Origin: Roridomyces roridus
Taxonomy: Eukaryota; Basidiomycota; Agaricomycetes; Agaricales; Mycenaceae
Direction of reading: 5' to 3'
Assembly: GCA_029378245.1 (NCBI GenBank)
Contig: JARKIF010000059.1
Span: 62,001-126,000 of the forward strand
Length of the DNA: 64,000 nucleotides
Shown in pieces: positions 57,420-64,000 of the stretch (within the stretch, counting starts at the first letter, position 1; every line of letters begins with the position of its first letter). The position numbers and the translations under genes are program-made. The notes under the pieces were generated by a model. The model had not been told where the DNA came from. It did not search any database and saw only the letters and a program-made list of their open reading frames with translations.

Positions 57420-59865
57420 GTCTCTTTTACAGACTCGACGCTCTGCAAGCTCCGCTAAGAGGCCACTTCAAGCCGCTCGGAAACCCAGGAAGCATGAACG
57501 TCCACTCTCTGTAGTAGGATAGGGCGTCCCCGCAGAAGCAGATCTTTGGACAAGTCTGCCTAGAAGATTTAAAACTCGACCTCCACATTCGCTGATTTCC
57601 GCGAGCCCAAGTTCCCAGCAATCTTGATTCTTGGCAGACGATGCGAGGCAAACGTATACACTCCAGATGAAGGCGCTCCTGCCAAGGCTGCCGGTGCGAA
57701 ACACGTCTTTCTGCTTTCGAAGTGGAGTACTGAGGATGGAGAGATGTGGAGCAAAGAGAGTCGCCTGCAGCGAAGAGGCGATTCGGAGATGGTTGTGTGT
57801 CACGGTCGTTGCCATCAATGATCAGTGATTGAACCACCACTAGACCACCAACAAGGACCGACGTTCGGCCTGAGGCTCAGAAAACCACCAGTAGCCATGA
57901 ATGACCACAGCCATTTTTTCTGTAAAAGTTGGACTATGCACACGGAAAAGTTCGGCCTCAACTTTCCACTAAGAACTTGAACTTCGAACACAACCTCTCC
58001 AGGTTCGGCTTCGTACTCAACTAGTATGTCATGTTCCAACTCACATGTAAACCTTTGGAAACTTGCTGAAAAGTTCGGGCTCGAGTTCGTTTTCGCATAA
58101 ACTTAGATTATTTGACGAGAAATCAGGTTATAGGATGGGTTCTTTGTGAAGTCTCAAGATCGAGGTTAGTGATCGTTCCGGCAGAGACAGTCCGTACGGC
58201 TCAAGTTTCAAGCGAGGAGATTTCTCTGCGGAAATAAAGCTTAAGCCTCGTTCGTCACCACTTGTGTCCTGGGACTGAATTGGTACCAAATCGTGGTGCT
58301 CATTCGCGCGTTGAATCGCGTTCGTCATATGCCCTATTTCAAGATGCTCCAATTTGGTCTAGATGCTATTTCGACCCTTATCTTCCGGAGAAGACAGGAT
58401 CGTCCCACGGACATTAAGCCTCGACCTTGCCGCAAAACATCGCCGTGCTGTTGTTGCACCAGAGGTTTACGTTGTTCTGCGGCATTCATTTTAGCTGCTA
58501 TCTCGCTCGCAATCCTGGGATAAAAATGGATTTCCGGGGTCAACTCTACTCCCAACTGGACCGGGGCGAATGTACCCGTCCCAAGGGCTGTCCATTTCCC
58601 GTCCTTGACGCAAGGAGGGGAGCCGACGGAGTACCGAGGCTGGATCAATCGAGAACAGTGTGGGATTTGATACTACCGGCTGCTGGAGACCGTGGGCGGA
58701 ACAGCGCCTCCCAGTCCAAGGAGGGTTGGGATTGCCTTTTTTGGTGCCCGACGCTCGAATTTTTGGTCTGGCCGGATCTTGTACCGGGACCCGAATCTAT
58801 GCGGTCGACGGTAGAGTCCAGCCGAGACGATGATGTAGTCGCTATTCGCGGAGTTGGTCCAAAAAAGATAGGGTGCGTTCTCTGTTCTCTCTCGATCTTT
58901 CATCTATTCTTAATTCTTGTGGAAAAAAGGACGGAGCAAAACCACAACCCCACCCGATGTTCCATTTAATTGACGAGAGACAACGCTGACACCCACGCAA
59001 GGCGCCACGATCTCCACATGATGACGGCTGAATTGTCCCAAGGGAAAATCGCCCGGTCCCGCTCGGGCCCCCGACCCGAGTGTCATCTCAAGATTTCATG
59101 TCGCTGGCTTTGTGGTCAGGGACCAAATGGCCAATTTCACGTCATTTCCTCGGCAGAAGGTTGAAATATCTCCGTTCGTGGGCCACCTACTGCATGAAAT
59201 TTACCATCTTCCGTTGACAGCCGGACGGGTTCGTAAGAATAACAAACTTCAAGCACGGCTATGCGAGCTACCCGCCCATGGCCTGACTCAGGCCCTCGGC
59301 GATTTATTATCCGTGAGTAGCGATTCGGGGGAACTAAGGGGTATCGTCCAAGTGAAGGCGCTCCGCGGGCCCGCTGAGATCTATTTCTCCGTTTGCCATC
59401 GGTTGCTGCATTGACCTCCAAATTACAAGCCTGACTGAAAAGAATTGTTCGAAGGCAATACCGAGCTTATTTCGAAGACCAGGTATTTCTCTGTCAATCA
59501 GGCTTCGCGGGCTTGCATTGACCATTCAGTTTGCAGGGACCTGCTGACTGGATCCGTGTCCTTCTCGGACACGGCAGCCGGCAAATTATCGTTGTTGAAT
59601 CGACCATATTGTTTCTATTTTGCCTCTTACCGCATTCTAAGCTTGCTCAGCCAGGCCATCCCCAATCGCTCTCAATACCCGTAGCGTTCCCGGATTGCCG
59701 CACGTTCACAGCCTCTTTGAAACTAACTATATGAGGCACGATGGAAATTTGAAGCTCGCCAGGTTGAGCACCCCCACCCTTCACTGGTCTGCGCATCTGG
59801 TACGTCTGTCGATCTTCTGCCCCGGAAATTTTGAAAGCTGACGCTAGAACGGTAGATTATTTGAC
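57420..59865. other. Intergenic, nothing recognised
   Basis: About 2.4 kb. Short frames on both strands show no domain, leader or coherent splicing. The right end contains the promoter of the cupin gene. Confidence 0.5.
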
Positions 59866-60704
59866 ATGCTATTCACAACCGCATTTTCCGTAGTCGCCTC
59901 CATCCTGGCGCTCCCAGTCCATGGGGCACCGGCCGCGTCTCCCGCTCCAACAACTTCCGCCCCCGCTGCTGCGCCCCCACCCGTACCCCTGGTCGCCAAC
60001 GCTCCAGCAATCGCCGCTGGTCTGAAAACCGCTGCGAGCAGTAACGACCGCTTCTCGAAGCTGCTGAAGGATAGCAGCGGCAACCTGCTCACCGGCGACG
60101 CCCTGCGGCAGCTCACCGTGTTCGACTTCAACAACCAGGCACCCGCAGCCGGCGCCACAGGTGGCTCCATCCTCCTCGCTACTGTCGACAACTTCCCCAT
60201 CCTCGAGGGCCTCTCCATCTCCGGCGCCGTTTCTTTTTTAGAGGCCTGTGGTTTGAACATTCCGCACTGGCATATGCGCGCGGACGAAATGCTCACTGTG
60301 GTCCAAGGCGTGCTCGACACGGGCTTTGTGCAGGAGAACGGATTCAACACGGTCGTCGAGACGCAGCTGGGCCAGTTCCAGGCGACCGTCTTCCCGCAAG
60401 GGAGTATCCACTACCAACAGAACCCGACTTGCTCCCCTGCAGTCTTTGTCGCAGCACTCAACAGTGAGGACCCAGGTGAGAGTCAATCTATTTCTGAAGT
60501 GAAGCAATATTAACTTGCCTTCAAATAGGCCGCTCTGATGCTGCAACCAACTTCTGGGCCCTCCCGAGCGATGTAATCAACGCCGCCCTTGGGTTCCCCA
60601 ACACCATCGGCGGGTCGAATATCGACGCGTGGCGGGCGCACCTGCCCCTCAACCTCGCCGCCGGTGTGGATTCCTGTCTGGCGGCGTGCAATTTGTCTCA
60701 ATAA
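59866..60704 (+). CDS. Secreted germin-like cupin (RmlC fold)
   Basis: About 260 residues, two exons (intron 60476-60528 in DPG^RSDA). Signal peptide MLFTTAFSVVASILALPVHG, a Pro/Ala linker, then DRFSKLLKDSSGNLLTGDALRQLTVFDFN. The cupin core follows: FLEACGLNIPHWHMRADEMLTVVQGVLDTGFV contains the HWH...E metal-binding set of motif 1, and QGSIHYQQNPTC supplies the motif 2 histidine. The C-terminus WALPSDVINAALGFP ends CLAACNLSQ. Similar fungal proteins are annotated as spherulin- or germin-like; activity may be oxalate or superoxide related, but this is not shown here. It ends at TAA 60702. 60705-61400 holds nothing recognised. Confidence 0.9.
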
Positions 60705-61400
60705 TTCTGTATAAATCATCCGTTATCTTGGGCACCTTTTTTTTATCGCGAATCTAGTTACATACCAGGTCTGTAAAGTTGTATTTCGGAAACGTATAAC
60801 GTACTTGTTCACCGGACTCTTCCGGTGGGAACGATCAGTCAACCGTACTTGTCGGAGCAGCGGAGGGCCTGACCGTGGGACTGGACCCAGTTCTGCCTCG
60901 AAGTGTCGAGATTCCGGGCCAAGCGGCTTGCTCATTGCCGTGGGCAGTTCAAGCGTGCTTCAAGGTTTTTTCCTTATCAAGGGAGAGGGATTCTGAAACC
61001 TGGCGGGGCGGAATTCCGGCATGGCGATCGTTTCGGACGTCCGAGACGTGAGTATGTACCAGCTACGCGGCACCGTGTTCCAAGACAGCCGAGTCGAGAT
61101 TCCCCATTCGCTGTTGAACGGCCGCGGAGTTTGGGGTGAATTCAAGCCAAAGGAACTTCAGCCACATTCCCTTTGCCCAATATCTTAGCAAAAAGACTCA
61201 TGTCGAAGCAACGCGATGACGGCTTAAGAGGACAGAAGCCCACCCTCATGGGTTCCTTTGATCGGTCGAATCATGGGACGAGGAGAGGAGTCAAAGGATG
61301 CACGAGGCACGAGGTACGATGTCGTTGATATCCTATACACGCGCCGCCCGAGGCCGCCCGTCGCCGAAGGTGGTGGCCCCTTCATCACCATTCGAATTTC

Positions 61401-61970
61401 ATGCACTGTATCTCTCAAGGCCAGGACTTTGGGACAGCCTATGCTTATCTTCGTCCCCAATGGCACCTGGACTTTTTCACTCTGGAGGCCAGAATGACAT
61501 ATACAGAGGCGGAGGATGCCAGGGAGCGCGCCGAAGCGCTCGATCCGTCCAACAACCACGTCGTCAACGCCAAACTCCGCCCGCGACGAGTCTGGGATCT
61601 GTTCAGCAACAGGGTGGTTGCCAGGTTTTGGGCGCCTGCGACTCGGGAGTCGATGCAGCTGCTGAATGGCGTCGAAACAGAGTCCGTTTTGCGTTTGGTT
61701 GTGGTGCCCGTATCGCACGTGTGGCTTGCTGAGAACGAGCGGACCGAGGTTCATACCCCCATCAACTCTTTCCAATGGCCAGTGCCCCTTCCCGTCGATT
61801 CCAGTTTGGAGCGCGTTCGGATCGAACTGCTAAATCTGGGGCTCCAATACGTGTGGCTCGATGTTCTCTGCTTGAGGCAGCGGGGAAATCCAGAAGCCGA
61901 ACCGCAGCGCGCGCATGAATGGAAGTTGGATGTACGCACCATCGGCGCTGTGCATCGGGAGACCGACTGA
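61401..61970 (+). pseudogene. Truncated HET-like (heterokaryon incompatibility) gene
   Basis: One open frame of 189 codons with the N-terminal hallmark of a large Agaricomycete HET-like family: DFGTAYAYLRPQWH, LRPRRVWDLFSNRVV, PVSHVWLAENERTEVHTPINSFQWPVPLP, LERVRIELLNLGLQYVWLDVLCLRQRG and EWKLDVRTIG. Family members run on for several hundred residues after this point (aromatic GLGRPL and WFRRAWTLQE-type motifs). Here the frame stops at ETD-TGA, where the family has a DR pair, so TGA may be a mutated CGA. I find no later family motifs in 61970-62500. It might still make a short HET-domain protein. Confidence 0.7.
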
Positions 61971-62574
61971 GACGACAGTCATTTGACTATGGGCTGCTCG
62001 TGGATGATGCGGGACGCGTGCGTAAATTGTGTGCGCTTCAATTGAGTCCTATGGAGCAACGCGAGGCAATGGGGGAGTTGGGTCAGTACCTGGACGTGGA
62101 CTTTGTCGAAGTGCCACTGGCGATTATGTACTGGAGTCTATATGTACGTATGTACTGCGGTGCAAAAAAGAAAGGGAAAAATGTTGGAAAAATGGCTTGC
62201 CTTTGCCTTCACGGAATCGATCTGGCCCGAGTCGAACGGCGTTGGATATTTCGGACAACTCGTCGCGGTCCAAGCTCACAGTGGGTGAGGATCTCTCGCC
62301 AAAGATATACAGTCCATATTGTTACAGCTGGTACGGCGCCGAGATGCCGGATCATCCCCGGCAGGCGGCATCAAGATCAAACCGCAAGGGCCGGATCGGA
62401 CTGGATTGGCCTTCATTAATGGTAAATCCAAGTCTCGTCAGTGTTTCCAGTGCCATACAGCCATTGAGGTTCTAGTAAGCTAATTACAACTCTCGAACGA
62501 AACCATCAGAAACCGACAATAAGATTATATATGCAGGGCAGCAAGCCGTGATCAAAACTGAATCCGAAATTCCT

Positions 62575-63294
62575 TCAGTCGATATTGCGTCCGCATTGAA
62601 GCATAACCGTCGCTACCACGCAAATATCCAGCAGACCGGCATCGACGGCAGATTTCAAAAGCTCGAGGGTGACTGTGCCGTCTTCTCCCCGCCTGATTTG
62701 CGCCAGCAACTCGGGTGTTGAGGTCCCTGCCGGATATAACTGCTCGATTCAAAGTCAGCGTTGACCCAATGTGATGTAAATTTCCCACTGACGCATATTG
62801 CTCCATGCCGCGGTGCCCAAACATATTTCTTATCCATGACTTTCATCGTCCTATGGCTTTGACGAAACCAAATCAATCACTTCGAACAATGATCTGGGTT
62901 CGGTTCGAGCTCACCTTGCATCTCGAGACAGACAAAGCCAGTCCGAAACTAACCGCTTGGACAACACGTTGGCAATCTCCACCATCGGCTTGTCCTTCCA
63001 CTCAATCAAGCTGATCGTTGTGCCTTCGTGGTTTTTCACGGTGCTGTAGCCCGCCATCGACGAGGAGTCGGTGTTGACACGAAAGTAGAGCATCGTGTTC
63101 TTGCCGACTACTGTGCTGTCGAGGACCGAGTTGTTGGAGGAGGTGAAATGGAAGACTACGATGTTGGATGTGGTGGGGTCTGAGCCGTACGGGAGAGCGC
63201 CATACGTGGACGGCATGTCGGGTGGTGTGGACGGGCCTCTGCTCGAGCCCTGCCAGGAAGCATAAGGGTTGAAATGTGTGTTCTGTGCAGGCAT
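62575..63294 (-). CDS. DUF6593 protein, copy 2
   Basis: About 200 residues in three exons. MPAQNTHFNPYASWQGSS leads to a Gly/Pro/Ser segment and the domain: NIVVFHFTSSNNSVLDSTVVG, MLYFRVNTD, HEGTTISLIEWKDKPMVEI, RLVSDWLCLS, then after an intron VMDKKYVWAPRHGAICV, and after another LYPAGTSTPELLAQIRRG, VTLELLKSAVDAGLLDICVVATVMLQCGRNID with stop at 62575. Every block has the expected counterpart in basidiomycete DUF6593 proteins, so the model is secure even though no biochemical role is known. It is far more typical than copy 1. It converges with the truncated HET-like gene. Confidence 0.88.
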
Positions 63295-63655
63295 TGGCGG
63301 TCGCTGGGAAGTGGATGTGGTGACTGTCAGATTGGTCCGTCGCTTTATGCTTCCCAGGAATACTAGGGACGTCGACTGTAAACCACAGCATCCTTAGAAC
63401 GGTGCCGCGGTTCACGTGACCTAGCTACTCGAATTTGTCACCACTGACTTGGTAATAGTTGGTATGTGATACGCGGAGACAGATCCCGCCTTGAAACCAC
63501 CTACACAAAGATGAAAGCCTCGGATGTGGTACCAATGACTTGAGAACGCCGTGCGTTGGAGAATCTGGGATGAAATGGTGAACTTTCCATGTAGGCTGGT
63601 CCAGGATTGATCAGTCCAATGGACAATTGTCTGCTATGCACTTGCCGTTGTTGTG

Positions 63656-63720
63656 TTCAATGTGGTTCCTTGTGTTCATTGTGGTTCATTGTGTTCATTG
63701 TGGTTCATTGTGGTTAGTTG
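63656..63720. repeat. TTCATTGTGGTTCATTGTG minisatellite
   Basis: Five to six tandem units alternating TTCATTGTGG and TTCATTGTG, with one variant TTCCTTGTG. Short, imperfect, non-coding. The remainder of 63300-64000 holds nothing recognised. Confidence 0.7.
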
Positions 63721-64000
63721 AAGGGGTAATCCGTAACGCCCGTCGTGCCTTGTCTTTGGATTTGATCGGCGCTCAGTGTACTATAGCCGGCTCATGACAA
63801 AACTTCGAGCGGTGTATTGATCCGTAGTTGAACGCACAACTCGTAAGACGAATTTGTCGTTTTTGAACAGCCTAGGAGAGAAAACAGAATAGACCTGTTA
63901 CCCTGCTTTTCATCATCCCCGCAGAGATTCCTCTACGTTGTGGCTTGCCTAGGAGTGCTAGTATCACCGCCTGGGAATTCGTTTGACCTACTTATTCCTG

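Noticed and set aside
59844..60350. 168-codon minus-strand frame
   Set aside because: Antisense of the cupin gene's first exon, which has a clear leader and HWH motif.
1..64000. A biosynthetic gene cluster or viral insertion
   Set aside because: No polyketide, peptide or terpene synthase and no viral polymerase or capsid-type genes were recognised anywhere in the window.

Overview
The window is nuclear DNA of a basidiomycete fungus, most likely a mushroom-forming Agaricomycete. This rests on genes cut into many small exons by 45-70 bp GT-AG introns, on families typical of that class (DUF6593 proteins, single-pass proteins with an IDD.DP-type N-terminus, the agaric HET-like family, OPT transporters, basidiomycete UDP-glycosyltransferases) and on fungal retroelement debris. 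No single species can be named from sequence alone.

Layout. 0-7 kb: dispersed repeats, a possible tiny secreted peptide, a heavily intron-split secreted Ser/Thr/Pro-rich protein, then a 321-bp tandem duplication. 7-11 kb: two tandem secreted phosphoesterase (acid phosphatase) genes. 12-16 kb: an O-methyltransferase gene whose two halves are separated by a 1.76-kb intron carrying a foreign insert. 16-19 kb: an almost pristine LTR retrotransposon that encodes only Gag. 19-23 kb: gene-poor. 23-32 kb: OPT oligopeptide transporter, DHA2 drug:H+ antiporter, an intron-containing tRNA-Leu(AAG) and a six-hairpin glycosidase. 33-36 kb: a small cysteine-rich secreted protein and its MITE-interrupted pseudogene copy. 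36-42 kb: a CmcJ/GA4-desaturase-like enzyme, two type I membrane proteins, an unknown small protein and a DUF6593 protein. 43-55 kb: UDP-glycosyltransferase, Zn2Cys6 regulator and epoxide hydrolase, with relics of the first and last lying beside each other's intact copy. 55-64 kb: an unresolved spliced gene, a phospholipase D fragment, a cupin, a truncated HET-like gene and a second DUF6593 gene.

Working together: most intact genes serve nutrient scavenging and the extracellular interface (phosphatases, glycosidase, peptide transporter, cupin, small secreted proteins), or oxidation, conjugation and export of small molecules (methyltransferase, desaturase-like enzyme, glycosyltransferase, epoxide hydrolase, DHA2 pump, Zn2Cys6 regulator). 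No backbone synthase is seen, so a metabolic cluster is not claimed.

The most notable observation is a 456-bp hAT-type MITE (45370-45825) sitting inside a coding exon of the glycosyltransferase. Its termini plus the 8-bp target duplication create GT...AG borders, there is a CTAAC branch-site match 21 nt before the 3' end, and removing it as an intron restores the reading frame with only two extra codons. It is a candidate newborn intron (introner-like element).
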